Shown: positions 25,025 through 34,611 of the stretch, piece by piece | Layout: each line of letters begins with the position of its first letter | Numbering within the stretch: the stretch's first letter is position 1 | Source of the DNA: Algoriphagus aquimarinus | Lineage (GTDB): Bacteria > Bacteroidota > Bacteroidia > Cytophagales > Cyclobacteriaceae | DNA: 64,000 nucleotides | Assembly: GCF_900112005.1 (NCBI RefSeq) | Contig: NZ_FOKK01000020.1 | Coordinates: forward strand, 1-64,000 | Direction: 5' to 3' | Program-made: the position numbers and the translations under genes | The notes under the pieces: generated by a model | The model's input: only the letters and a program-made list of their open reading frames with translations | Told to the model about the DNA's origin: nothing | The model's database searches: none

Positions 25025-25274
25025 AGCTATGAGTTAAGGTTCTAAGTTAGTCGGAAAAGGGGGGATTTATAGGACAAGAGAGCTTAGATACAATCAATCA
25101 TCCCTGCAAATTTAAAATCAAATTTTAAATTTGCAGGGATGTATAAATGAAAACGGACTTTGCGCCTTAGCGCCTTGGCGGGAGATTTTAAAACCTTTTA
25201 GGAGGCCCTTCGACTTCGCTCAGGATGACACCTCAAAGGTTATCTAACTTCGCTGCGCCGCCACGAGAAACAAG
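25025..25274. repeat. Intergenic region with a 19-bp hairpin and GC-rich dispersed repeats
   Basis: No gene. 25100-25140 is a perfect hairpin with 19-bp arms (ATCCCTGCAAATTTAAAAT) and a 3-nt loop. 25158-25184 (TTTGCGCCTTAGCGCCTTGG and on) and 25232-25271 (CTCAAAGGTTATCTAACTTC and on) recur at 26486-26514 and 26440-26482 in the end of the RND permease gene. 25207-25231 (CCCTTCGACTTCGCTCAGGA) is another word common between Bacteroidota genes. Confidence 0.6.
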
Positions 25275-26381
25275 CTACTCAGGTATTTTCACATAGATAA
25301 TCACTGGATTTGAATCTTCCGTAACTGACGACAAAGATGCTTTTGCTTCAGGACTTAGATTTAGCGTTTCTCTATTTCTCACCAAATAAGGTGCATAGGA
25401 GATAAATACAAGCTGATCACCTTCGAGCCCAATCAGAGAATTAAAATATCCTTGTTCATCCTCATCTATTACAATCTTGAACTCTTTGTTGGTTGACTTA
25501 TTCCAGATATACAATTCCTTCTTCTGACCACTTTCGTTCTGAGTGACTACGTCTGCCAATAAATACTTCTCCGTTGCTTGCAAAAAATTCAGATTTGAAA
25601 AGCCTTGTTTGCTTATCATCTCAAACCCTGCAAAAGCATCCATTTCCCAGTAGCTTTCAGGAACTGTGGTTGCTCCAAAATCAAAGCGGTAAACTTCTCG
25701 CAATGAATCTCCTTCACTCAACTCATATACGCTAGTCATAAAAGACTCCCTGAACAGCACCGCGTTATCACCCTCAAAAAAGGATTGCTCATCAATTGGA
25801 AGCATCTTCTCATTGAAATCATTTGGAAGCAATTCCTTCAGAACTTCCCCCTGCCCATTAGCTTTAAACAAGCGATGATCGCCCGCCACCATATTGTAAC
25901 TGCTATAAAACCAAAGTTCATTCTGATCTATAGGGTAAAAGGAAAAAGCATTTATCGGATAGGGAGTAGAATTCAACAGCTCTCCTGATTTTGTGAAGGA
26001 GTGAATCTCCAGAGAATTTCCAAACCCAGAATTCACTTGCACTACATCTCCGAATAGCCTAAAATTCCTTACACCCATGACCTGTCCTGGAGCCTCACCG
26101 ATTTCAGCTACCATTCTCAAGTATTTCCCCTCCTTCGAAAAATGGTGGATTCCTGTTGGACGATCATAGTTCATCACAAAAAAATCATCCTTATCATATT
26201 TCACCATCAGGTATTCGCTGAGGAGAGCAGTAGAGTCAGTTTCCAGTGGAATTACTTTCTCGATCAGCAAGTCAACCGAAACCTTTCCCAATGCTTCAAA
26301 ATCAATGACTTTAACTGATACCGATTCCTTTTCTGTACAGCCCAAGAGCGTTAAAAATGCAATTGCTAAGATCTTTTTCAT
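25275..26381 (-). CDS. 6-bladed beta-propeller lipoprotein
   Basis: A 368-residue lipoprotein (MKKILAIAFLTLLGCTEKE, Cys15 lipobox). The VDLLIEKVIPLETDSTALLSEYLMV opening (in part) and FSKEGKYLRMVAEIGEAPGQ blade are typical of the 6-bladed propeller family with DUF4934-like N-terminus. Surface or periplasmic binding role inferred. First of three tandem propeller lipoproteins that are too different for recent duplication. Confidence 0.75.
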   Translation of the reverse strand: MKKILAIAFLTLLGCTEKESVSVKVIDFEALGKVSVDLLIEKVIPLETDSTALLSEYLMVKYDKDDFFVMNYDRPTGIHHFSKEGKYLRMVAEIGEAPGQVMGVRNFRLFGDVVQVNSGFGNSLEIHSFTKSGELLNSTPYPINAFSFYPIDQNELWFYSSYNMVAGDHRLFKANGQGEVLKELLPNDFNEKMLPIDEQSFFEGDNAVLFRESFMTSVYELSEGDSLREVYRFDFGATTVPESYWEMDAFAGFEMISKQGFSNLNFLQATEKYLLADVVTQNESGQKKELYIWNKSTNKEFKIVIDEDEQGYFNSLIGLEGDQLVFISYAPYLVRNRETLNLSPEAKASLSSVTEDSNPVIIYVKIPE

Positions 26382-26441
26382 TGTAATAGATTTAAGACAT
26401 CAAATTTTTCATCTGTAAAACCTTCGAGGTTCAAAATAACC

Positions 26442-29400
26442 TCAAAGGTTATCTAACGCTGCGTCGCCGCGCCGCCGCGAGAAAAACCATTTGCGCCTCT
26501 GCGCCTTGGCGGGAGACAATGTGCTTTCAACAGCGCCTTTCTTCCATAGCAACACCGGCAGCACCCAAAACACCCCAAGCATACTGAATACCAATCCGCC
26601 AATCGTCCCTATCGCCAGTGAGAACCAGAAAATCTCGTTTTGACCTTCCATGATAAATGGAATCAAACCAAAACAGGTGGACATAATCGTAAGCAATATC
26701 GGAATGGCCTTTCCAGCTACGGACTTCAACACATTTCTATTGTAAAGCCCTTGACTTCTATTATTCAGATCATTGACAATGAAAATCCCAGCATTAACAG
26801 CCAATCCTCCCAGCATCACAAAGGCGGCATAACCACCCTGATCGAAATAGAAATCGAAGAGTGAAAAGATCAAAAACAGGCCAATAAAACTAATCGGGAT
26901 GATCACGATGATGTAAATCGGCTGTTTCAAATTCTCAAACAATACTGCGCAAATCATAAATATTCCTACGATCAGCAAAGCCAATAAAGAATATTGTCGC
27001 TTTTGCTGATCATAATTCCAATTATAAGAATCCCTCTTAGCTTCATAACCAATCGGCATAATCTGCTTCATCTCATCGAGCACCTCATCGAGGTATTCGC
27101 CACCAAACTTCCCTGATCCCATGTACTCAAATGCAACAATTCGGATATACTGTCGATCTTCTTTGTTGAGGGAATTGGTGGTAGTCTCCTTCGTCAACGT
27201 ACCATAATCGGAGATTTTGAAAACTCGGTTTTCTCCACCGATTAGCCCTTTTTGCTCCAGGTCAAACTTGCTAAAATCTCCAGACTTACGCTCACGAACC
27301 ATGAGACCATAGTTTTGATTCTCCAAGGTCAACATAGTCGAAGTATTCTGAGGCTTGGACATATCCTGCAAGGCAGTGATCACTTCGAATTGATTAGTCT
27401 GTCCTAATGCCATTTTACCTTGATCGAGACGAAGGACGTATTCTTCCGTTTTCTGCTCACCATAACCCGCGCGCTCATTGGTTTTCACTTCCTGAATCCG
27501 CTTATGCGCCAAAAGCTTCTCAGCTAGTACATTTGCCTGTCGCTCCAATTCGTCAAAATTGTAGCCCTTCATTTTCACTCGATAACTTGGTATCTGATCG
27601 CTTGAACCTCCTGTATAAAACCCTTGGCCCACTCCATACACATTCCACTGCGCTCCAGACCAATCCGTAGATTTCACAGAAAGTTTGCCCTTCAGCTGGT
27701 AAGGCAAAGCCCCACTTTCGTAAGCTTCCTTAAAAGTGATTTCTATCCTAGCACTTTGCCCAGAGAACACCGAAGTCACGAATTGATCGATCCCTTCCAC
27801 ATCCTTTAGATAGGACTCAAACTCCCGCATGATAAAGTCCATTTGCTCCAGCGTATTCCCAAAAGGCAATCGGCAGTTGACATAGAGTCTAGTCTTTGCA
27901 GCCTCTCGATAACCACTTTTTTCATATACACCACGCACAAACATGCGCATGGATCCGCCCAGTGCTTTATCTAAGTATGGCCTGATTTCCTCCTGATAGA
28001 AGGTGTTTCCTACGGTTTTATTGTACCATTCCTGGTCTTCCCATTTGGCAGGGAGAAAAAATACCGGCAGTCCAAAAAGCAAAATCAAAAACACAAGAAA
28101 TGTCTTCCTGTATTTCGCTGTCCAGCCAATTCCTCTTTCGTAGCTGCGCAAAGCTTTAACACGCTTCCGTAATTTAGGCATAGTCAACTTCCGCCCTTGA
28201 TTGACTGATTCTTTGAACATCACCTGATAGAAAGCCGGAGTAAAAACTAAGGCAATCAGCAGCGAAATTCCCAGCATTACCGAAACGACAATAGAGAATT
28301 CAGACAGGTTTTTTCTTTCCTCTTCTGGTAGGAAAAAGACGATCATCAGCGCCGCAATGGTTGTCATTGAAGCAGCCAAAAGCGCCAAGAAAACCCGACG
28401 ATTTTTATGTTTGTGCAGGTGATCTATCATAATGATCGCATTGTCCACGATCAAGCCAAAACTAATCGTCAAACCCGCCAAGGAATAGAGGTGAATATCA
28501 ACCTTGAGGAAATAGAGCACGATGGCGCAAAGGCTTAGATTTGCCACAATTCCCAAAAAGAGAATACTCAGGTACTTTATATTTCTATTGATCAGAAATA
28601 TGAAAACCACCAAAATCAGGATCGATAGTCCAGATCTCTTGTATATTTTATTCAGTTCTTTTTCTAAAAACTCAGTGTCGTCATTCTCCAATCGAACTTC
28701 AAAGCCGGCAGGAAGCAATTCCCCTGCATTTTTGATGGCAAGCTTTAGATTTTGAGCCAGCAGGACCTTATTTACTCCATCTCGATTGTAGATGGTAAGT
28801 GTTACTGAGTTATTCCCGTTGATTCTATAGTATCTGGTTGGTTCTGCTTCTTCCAAAGTCAAGCTGGCCACATCACGAAGCCGGATTTCCATACCATCCA
28901 TTTCGCTTATGACCAAGTTCTCCAATTGATCCTTCTCCTTGAGCGAGCGATCCACTTGTACGAAAAGCGTCTTGCCCTGATTGTTCATCACAGCGCCTGG
29001 GAATGTCAATCCAAATGCACTTCGGATACTACCATCCAGTTGATTTTTAGTAACTCCAAAAGCTTGCATCTTTTGGATATCATAAGTCACGAATAGCTGC
29101 AGATCATTTGCCCCGAGCACTCTCACGTCCTCCACTTCCTCGAAGCGGGTCAATGCTGGCTTTAGGATATCTTCTGCTATTTTCTTGATCTCAAAAGAAG
29201 CGAATGGGCCATTCACACTATAGGTCAAAATTGGGGTTTTATCGTCTGATCTCTCCTGAGACGATTGTGCAACTGTGGGATAACTCACCCTAGAGTCCAT
29301 CTGGGGATAAACCTGTCGGATCATAGAAGAGATTTCAAACTTCTTCATCTCCATATCCGACTTCTTATCGAAAGTCAGCGTGATATACCCGCCGTTATAA

Positions 29401-29630
29401 TTGGAAGTTGATTTGATTTCCTTAAGCTCAGTCAGACGGGAAAAAGCGCCCTCTAATGGCGATGTAGCCAGTTTCTCCACGATTTCTGGAGAAGCATTGC
29501 TTATCCCAAATGAGACAGATAAAATCGGCGCCCGTTCCTTCGGATTCAAATCCACAGAAAGCATAGGAATCACCGCCAATCCAAGGATTGATACGACTAC
29601 AAAGACTATCAGAATTCTGAATGGAGTCAT
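26442..29630 (-). CDS. RND efflux transporter permease, second subunit
   Basis: A 1062-residue inner-membrane RND (HAE1/AcrB-like) pump with 12 helices and two large periplasmic loops. Visible marks: N-terminal helix, ASPEIVEKLATSPLEGAFSRL porter start, the helix-4 motif GLTISFGLIVDNAIIMIDH with its Asp, and the C-terminal repeat FVMLGGLAVNAGIFIVNDLN. It differs clearly from the other permease and lies 1 bp after it, as in two-permease pumps of MdtBC type. The last ~24 residues (AKAQRRKWFFSRRRGDAA and on) are encoded by an intergenic repeat, see findings. Substrate unknown. Confidence 0.92.
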   Translation of the reverse strand: MTPFRILIVFVVVSILGLAVIPMLSVDLNPKERAPILSVSFGISNASPEIVEKLATSPLEGAFSRLTELKEIKSTSNYNGGYITLTFDKKSDMEMKKFEISSMIRQVYPQMDSRVSYPTVAQSSQERSDDKTPILTYSVNGPFASFEIKKIAEDILKPALTRFEEVEDVRVLGANDLQLFVTYDIQKMQAFGVTKNQLDGSIRSAFGLTFPGAVMNNQGKTLFVQVDRSLKEKDQLENLVISEMDGMEIRLRDVASLTLEEAEPTRYYRINGNNSVTLTIYNRDGVNKVLLAQNLKLAIKNAGELLPAGFEVRLENDDTEFLEKELNKIYKRSGLSILILVVFIFLINRNIKYLSILFLGIVANLSLCAIVLYFLKVDIHLYSLAGLTISFGLIVDNAIIMIDHLHKHKNRRVFLALLAASMTTIAALMIVFFLPEEERKNLSEFSIVVSVMLGISLLIALVFTPAFYQVMFKESVNQGRKLTMPKLRKRVKALRSYERGIGWTAKYRKTFLVFLILLFGLPVFFLPAKWEDQEWYNKTVGNTFYQEEIRPYLDKALGGSMRMFVRGVYEKSGYREAAKTRLYVNCRLPFGNTLEQMDFIMREFESYLKDVEGIDQFVTSVFSGQSARIEITFKEAYESGALPYQLKGKLSVKSTDWSGAQWNVYGVGQGFYTGGSSDQIPSYRVKMKGYNFDELERQANVLAEKLLAHKRIQEVKTNERAGYGEQKTEEYVLRLDQGKMALGQTNQFEVITALQDMSKPQNTSTMLTLENQNYGLMVRERKSGDFSKFDLEQKGLIGGENRVFKISDYGTLTKETTTNSLNKEDRQYIRIVAFEYMGSGKFGGEYLDEVLDEMKQIMPIGYEAKRDSYNWNYDQQKRQYSLLALLIVGIFMICAVLFENLKQPIYIIVIIPISFIGLFLIFSLFDFYFDQGGYAAFVMLGGLAVNAGIFIVNDLNNRSQGLYNRNVLKSVAGKAIPILLTIMSTCFGLIPFIMEGQNEIFWFSLAIGTIGGLVFSMLGVFWVLPVLLWKKGAVESTLSPAKAQRRKWFFSRRRGDAALDNL

Positions 29631-29631
29631 A

Positions 29632-32600
29632 TCAAGTCGCTTTCAATGATTTTTTAGAAACAGTAAACCAGTAAGCCAAAGGCACAAAATACAAGGCTGT
29701 GATCGTACCTATCGTCAAACCTCCGATCACTGCAAACACCAAAGGCCGCTGCAAATCGGCTCCCAAACCACTACTAAACACGATCGGTATCAATGCCAAA
29801 ATCGTAGTAATCGAAGTCATCAAAATCGGCTTGAGACGAATCTGTCCAGCTTTGTGAAGTGCCATTTCCAGCGCTTCAACAGCCGAAATCGTGTCTGACT
29901 CTACATAAGTTACGCGAAGTCGATTGATCGTATCGATTTTCAAAATCGCATCATTCACCATGATCCCCAGCATCACGACCAGACCTATCGCAGACATCAC
30001 ATTCAGCGAAGCTCCGAAAATAAGGAGAACTAAAAATGCACCTCCGATCCCCAAAGGAAGGGTAAATACTACAATCAATGGCTGAATAAAACTCTCAAAT
30101 TGCGCAGCCAAAATAAAGTACAGCAGCAATACCGAAATCAACAAGATGCCGATGAGCTGACGGATATTTTCTTTGTCTTTGAAATACTGACCTACCACCG
30201 TCATGCCCAGGTTTTTCTCCTGACCCCAGCGAAGATATTCACTGGCATTCTCATCTGGATTCTCAGCAGTCACATTGAGCGATTGATAAATCCCGCCCTT
30301 GTCAGCAGTCACATATTTGTAATGATCTTCGTAGTTATACTCCACAAATTCACCTAGCATGTAAGAAGTTGTATCCGAGGCAATCACTCTGGTATTGCGT
30401 AGTATATCTTCAAATCGAGCATTTGGCTCTTTAAGTCGAATTGGAGTGATTTCCCCAAATCGTCTGATATCTGCGATAGGATAACTTCCAAAAAGCATTG
30501 CAATGCGATCTTGGATGCTGCTCACAGGGATTTGATAAGTCGCCATTTTATCCGCTCGAAGCGTGAAAACCACTGAAGCTTCCTTCTGCAATCCTGGACC
30601 ACGCTCCCATTCCTGCGTTGGAAACTGACTGAGCCAAGGATCCATCTTTTCCTCTGGAACTGGCTCTTTCGCACCCAGATCTTTCCATCTCACTTCGTAA
30701 AATGGCATGTTCGAACTGAATAACTGATCAAAAGCATTTGGCGCATCGCCAAGGGTAAAAGACGCTTCTGGGTAATTCTTCTTCAAAGTTGCTTCCAATT
30801 CCATAATAGCAGCTTCTTTCTCTTCTACTGTTGGGAAAAGGAAATAAAGCAAGGACTGCTGAATGGAATTCTCTCCATCAAAAAGCAAGAACTGCTTCAC
30901 TCCAACGTCAGCTTCTGCTTGAGAATACCTTCCTTCCAAACTTTTCAATAAGGTCACCACACGATCTTTGTTTTCAGCAGCGGAAATCGGTTCGCTCCAA
31001 TCCACATCCAGCGTAGCATCCAGCTTTTCGATCTCTGGCAAACCAGTTGTTTCCAACAATTGACTAATTCCCAAACCAAGCGGAATCAGTAGCAAAAACA
31101 CCAGCATAGCCACTTTTCTATTCCCGGATACCTTGCGGTAGCCAAATTCATACATTCCTAAAACCTTGGTGAAAAAGGCTCCTTCACCGTCATCGAAGGC
31201 TTTTTTGCTCCGCGAAAACATCAAGAAATAAAGCATAGGAAGCAGGATAAAAGCCACTGCTAGAGAAACCGATAGAATCGCCGTCACCGCCACGGCCTGA
31301 TCAAAGAACAAGGCTCCAGAAATCCCACTCAAAAAGACCAGCGGTACAAATACCGCTAAGGTAGTAAGTACAGAACTGATCAAAGCGCCCATTACCTCAT
31401 CCACGCCTTCCACACAAGCTTCGAAAAGCGGTAAACCACTCTCTCGTTTGCGTGTGATATTGTCTAAGACGATGATCGCATTATCGATCAGCATCCCTAT
31501 TCCGAGTGCTAGACCTGAAAGCGAAATGATATTAATAGAAAGATCAAAAAAGTAGAAAATCAAGAATGATATCAGCAAGGAAGACGGTAAACTAACGCCG
31601 ATAATCAGCGGAAGTCTGTAGTCTTTCATGAAGAGAAAGAGTACTGCGAAAGCGAAAACACCTCCGAAAAGCAAGGAAGTTTCCAAATTGGAAATCGCAG
31701 CATTCAGCAGATTTGATTGATCTTGAGTCAGTTCAAACTCTACCAGAGGGTAATCCTCCTTGAACAATTCCAGTGATTTTTTCAGCTCAGGAATCAGCTC
31801 ATTCATTTTGGCGGAAGCCTGCTTGTGTACCGTAATGACCAAACTTTCCTGAGTTCCGAAAAGATGGTAACCAAGCGTCTCTTCAGTCTCATAGTTTACT
31901 TCAGCAAGTTTGCCCAGTGGAATGACTACTCCTGAAGGAGCCGCCACAGGCAAACTCTCAATATCCTTCGGTGTGTCTACTCGCGTCGCTAAGCGTAGGT
32001 AGTAGCGGAATTGACCGTCTTTAACTGATATCCCACCAAGCTCTCTATTGCCTGATTGAATGGCAGAGATCACGTTTTGCTGCGTCATTCCCAGCGCTGC
32101 CAACGCTTCTTCATTTGGCTTTGCTGTGATAATGCGCTCCTTTTTGCCATTGATATCTACCAGAGATACTCCTGGCAACTGCTCAATTCTTTTCTTCAGA
32201 ACATTCTCCGCAAGGAGACTCACCTCCACTTCGTCTGCTCCTTCTTTTGGCACCACCTGCACTCGCGCAACAGGAATATCAGAGGTGTTGATTCGGATGA
32301 CTTCGGGACGTCCTAGATCTTCTGGCAGAGAATTCGTAAGACGATCTATTTTTTCATTGACATCGATATAGGCCAACTCCATCTTGGTTCTGTAGTCGAA
32401 GGTCAATCGAATCGTCCCCACTTCGGATCCTGCCTTGGAATCCATTTCCTCCAGGCCATTCAAAGTAATCAATCCCTCACGTATTGGACTGAGTACATTT
32501 TGTTCGATAGCTTCCGGAGAGGCATTTGGATAACTGACCTTCACCACTATCTGCGGTACATCGATCGGAGGCAAAAGCGAAATTGGCAGTGTACGTAAGA

Positions 32601-32676
32601 CGATGAAGGCAAAAACCATCAGCGCCATAAAAGTCATAAAAACTGCAATCGGCCGGGCCAGTAAAAATCTAACCAT
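29632..32676 (-). CDS. RND efflux transporter permease, first subunit
   Basis: A 1014-residue AcrB-like proton-driven pump subunit of the inner membrane. It starts VRFLLARPIAVFMTFMALM and shows ASPEAIEQNVLSPIREGL, the helix-4 motif LALGIGMLIDNAIIVLDNI with the proton-relay Asp, and the matching IGLVVMLGIMVNDAILKID in the second half. It starts 3 bp after the adaptor gene and 1 bp before the second permease, so all three are one operon. It likely pairs with the second permease in a mixed trimer. Confidence 0.94.
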   Translation of the reverse strand: MVRFLLARPIAVFMTFMALMVFAFIVLRTLPISLLPPIDVPQIVVKVSYPNASPEAIEQNVLSPIREGLITLNGLEEMDSKAGSEVGTIRLTFDYRTKMELAYIDVNEKIDRLTNSLPEDLGRPEVIRINTSDIPVARVQVVPKEGADEVEVSLLAENVLKKRIEQLPGVSLVDINGKKERIITAKPNEEALAALGMTQQNVISAIQSGNRELGGISVKDGQFRYYLRLATRVDTPKDIESLPVAAPSGVVIPLGKLAEVNYETEETLGYHLFGTQESLVITVHKQASAKMNELIPELKKSLELFKEDYPLVEFELTQDQSNLLNAAISNLETSLLFGGVFAFAVLFLFMKDYRLPLIIGVSLPSSLLISFLIFYFFDLSINIISLSGLALGIGMLIDNAIIVLDNITRKRESGLPLFEACVEGVDEVMGALISSVLTTLAVFVPLVFLSGISGALFFDQAVAVTAILSVSLAVAFILLPMLYFLMFSRSKKAFDDGEGAFFTKVLGMYEFGYRKVSGNRKVAMLVFLLLIPLGLGISQLLETTGLPEIEKLDATLDVDWSEPISAAENKDRVVTLLKSLEGRYSQAEADVGVKQFLLFDGENSIQQSLLYFLFPTVEEKEAAIMELEATLKKNYPEASFTLGDAPNAFDQLFSSNMPFYEVRWKDLGAKEPVPEEKMDPWLSQFPTQEWERGPGLQKEASVVFTLRADKMATYQIPVSSIQDRIAMLFGSYPIADIRRFGEITPIRLKEPNARFEDILRNTRVIASDTTSYMLGEFVEYNYEDHYKYVTADKGGIYQSLNVTAENPDENASEYLRWGQEKNLGMTVVGQYFKDKENIRQLIGILLISVLLLYFILAAQFESFIQPLIVVFTLPLGIGGAFLVLLIFGASLNVMSAIGLVVMLGIMVNDAILKIDTINRLRVTYVESDTISAVEALEMALHKAGQIRLKPILMTSITTILALIPIVFSSGLGADLQRPLVFAVIGGLTIGTITALYFVPLAYWFTVSKKSLKAT

Positions 32677-32679
32677 GGC

Positions 32680-33750
32680 TTATTTTTTTATAATTTGAAC
32701 CGGAGCCTGATGCGCAAGTTGAAGGTTATTGGTCGTGATTACCGTACTGTTTTCCTCGATTCCATCAAGAATCTCCACTTCCTCCCCATTGTCTTTACCC
32801 ACCTCCACGTAGTTCCATTTGGATTCCTTGTTTTCTATGGTAAATACCACAGCCCTGCCTGATCTATAGACCAGTGCATCTTTTGGTACAACCAAAGAAT
32901 TATTTTGTGGAGCGCGGATAATAGCTCTGGCATTCATGCCCGGCAGCAAAGCTTTGTTGGCCGCAAGCGTAATCGAAACCTGCACCAGACCAGATTCATC
33001 TACTTTAGGATTGATACCAGTTACTCTTCCCTCTAATGCTGTTTGGGTATTTGAAATCGGATAAACTTCTGCTTTCTGATTAATAGATATAAAACTAATA
33101 TCAGATTCAAGCACTTTTACTTTTAGGATAAACTGACTGGTCCCCAACACCTGACAAAGCACTTCATTGGAACCTACTAAACTTCCAGCTTTATATTTAA
33201 GATCGGCCACTTGACCGGAGATTGGCGCTTTTACTACACTTCTATCGAAACTCATCTGTGCTTCTCTCAACTCCACTTCGGCAAGGAAAACACCTGATTT
33301 TGCTTTGAGCTGCTCATCTACGACTCCCTTTTGCTCAGTTTTATCAGAAGCAAATAAGGTCTCAAAACCCAACTTGTCAGATTCATATACTGCATTGGCA
33401 TTTCGAAGGGAGATTTTAGCTTTTTCTAGCCTAAACTCTGGCTCAGTAGGATCCAGCTTGGCAATGACATCACCTTTCTTGACGAACTGCCCTTCTCGGA
33501 CATTTACTTCGAGGAGATAACCAGCCTGCTCAATCACAGCCAGAACTTCGGCTCCAGCTTCAAGTTTGCCAGTCGCTGGAATGAGATAATCGAAGCTTTT
33601 GCGCTCCGCAGTAGCGATATTCACTTCAGTGGCGGCAACTTCGTTTCGAAAGGATTCTGTGGGAGCTTCTTCGACCTTTTCCTTATCTTCTTTGCAGGCA
33701 GAAAATAGGACTATTAAAAAACCGAAAAGTATGAGAGGGAAGTTTTTCAT
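32680..33750 (-). CDS. RND efflux periplasmic adaptor subunit (lipoprotein)
   Basis: A 356-residue membrane-fusion protein. The signal ends with the lipobox LFSACK (Cys19). The biotinyl-lipoyl half at about 75-105 (EVLAVIEQAGYLLEVNVREG) and its partner near 185-205 (VVKAPISGQVADLKYKAG) flank a short helical hairpin, then come the beta-barrel (GRVTGINPKVDESG) and the membrane-proximal domain. It couples the two permeases to an outer-membrane channel that is not encoded in this window. First gene of the operon. Confidence 0.93.
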   Translation of the reverse strand: MKNFPLILFGFLIVLFSACKEDKEKVEEAPTESFRNEVAATEVNIATAERKSFDYLIPATGKLEAGAEVLAVIEQAGYLLEVNVREGQFVKKGDVIAKLDPTEPEFRLEKAKISLRNANAVYESDKLGFETLFASDKTEQKGVVDEQLKAKSGVFLAEVELREAQMSFDRSVVKAPISGQVADLKYKAGSLVGSNEVLCQVLGTSQFILKVKVLESDISFISINQKAEVYPISNTQTALEGRVTGINPKVDESGLVQVSITLAANKALLPGMNARAIIRAPQNNSLVVPKDALVYRSGRAVVFTIENKESKWNYVEVGKDNGEEVEILDGIEENSTVITTNNLQLAHQAPVQIIKK

Positions 33751-33831
33751 TTAAATAGTAGTTTCAGGTAATAAGAAACTAACTAATTATTCAATCTCAA
33801 AGTCTTTATTGTAGAAAGGATGTTAATGATT

Positions 33832-34326
33832 CTAAAAATCAGGAATTGACTTGTCAATTTTCACAAATGGAGGATTAATAGCATCATCCACAGGACGTAA
33901 ACGCATAGTTATTGGAGGTGTATCTCCAAAGTATTCAATAAGTCGGTCTATCTCTGCTAGATTCTCAACCTCGATACGTACTGAGGCAATTCCATCATGA
34001 AGAAGGCCTAATTGAGTACCTGCAGCTCTAGATAAATCTACTACCCTCCTGGAGTTTTTCGGAAGTCTATCATTGATCCTCACCCATACAAATTCGCCTG
34101 TGTCAGGTCTTGTAACCTTGATTCGAGTATCAAAGGGTAACGTCTTGTGAGCCGCAGTTAAGCTGTCCATGTGAAAAACCTCTCCATTTGAAGTCTTTCT
34201 CAAATGAAATCTGCGTCCATAAAAACTGGCCGTACCTTCCTGAATCAGCAAAGCATCTACAGCCATCTCAGGCTGTGCATACTCTGGAATGAGTGCAGCA
34301 ACTAAAATAAGAAACCAATTCCACAT
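33832..34326 (-). CDS. RlpA-like double-psi beta-barrel protein
   Basis: About 164 residues with signal peptide MWNWFLILVAALIPEYAQ at the ATG 34326. The RlpA/expansin-like fold is shown by GTASFYGRRFHLRKTSNGEVF, LTAAHKTLPFDTRIKVT, VWVRINDRLPKNSRRVVDLSRAA. In RlpA proteins the Asp in NDR and the His in AAHKTL line the lytic site that cleaves naked peptidoglycan; both are present. It lacks a C-terminal SPOR domain, as is usual in this phylum. The open frame starts at 34389 but only the later ATG gives a signal peptide. Confidence 0.88.
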   Translation of the reverse strand: MWNWFLILVAALIPEYAQPEMAVDALLIQEGTASFYGRRFHLRKTSNGEVFHMDSLTAAHKTLPFDTRIKVTRPDTGEFVWVRINDRLPKNSRRVVDLSRAAGTQLGLLHDGIASVRIEVENLAEIDRLIEYFGDTPPITMRLRPVDDAINPPFVKIDKSIPDF

Positions 34327-34437
34327 AGGGTGATATGAATTATCGCCTGCCTTTTCAATAAAGATGCCAATTAATGTCATTTGTATCAAATGGCTTGCAG
34401 TAAGTGCTTCACTGAAGTAACTTAGTTAATCACTTAT

Positions 34438-34527
34438 ATAATTATCCGAAATGGTGCCATTAACCATCATTTCTTTGATTTACCGGACGGAAGACCGCAG
34501 ACGAGTGACCGAAGTAGCGACAATATT
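34438..34527 (+). repeat. Dispersed leader repeat, copy 2
   Basis: Shares TTTCTTTGATTTACCGGACG and GTGACCGAAGTAGC with the copy at 21699-21791. This copy lacks the CCCGATAG palindrome and carries GGAAGACCGCAGACGA there instead. It lies about 85 bp before the sbcD start. Confidence 0.45.
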
Positions 34528-34611
34528 AGTTTTAAACATCGTTGACGTCACTTTTTGTCTTTTACTAGTTCCATTTCAGATATACTTATTAATTCTTTTT
34601 TGATGAAAAGC

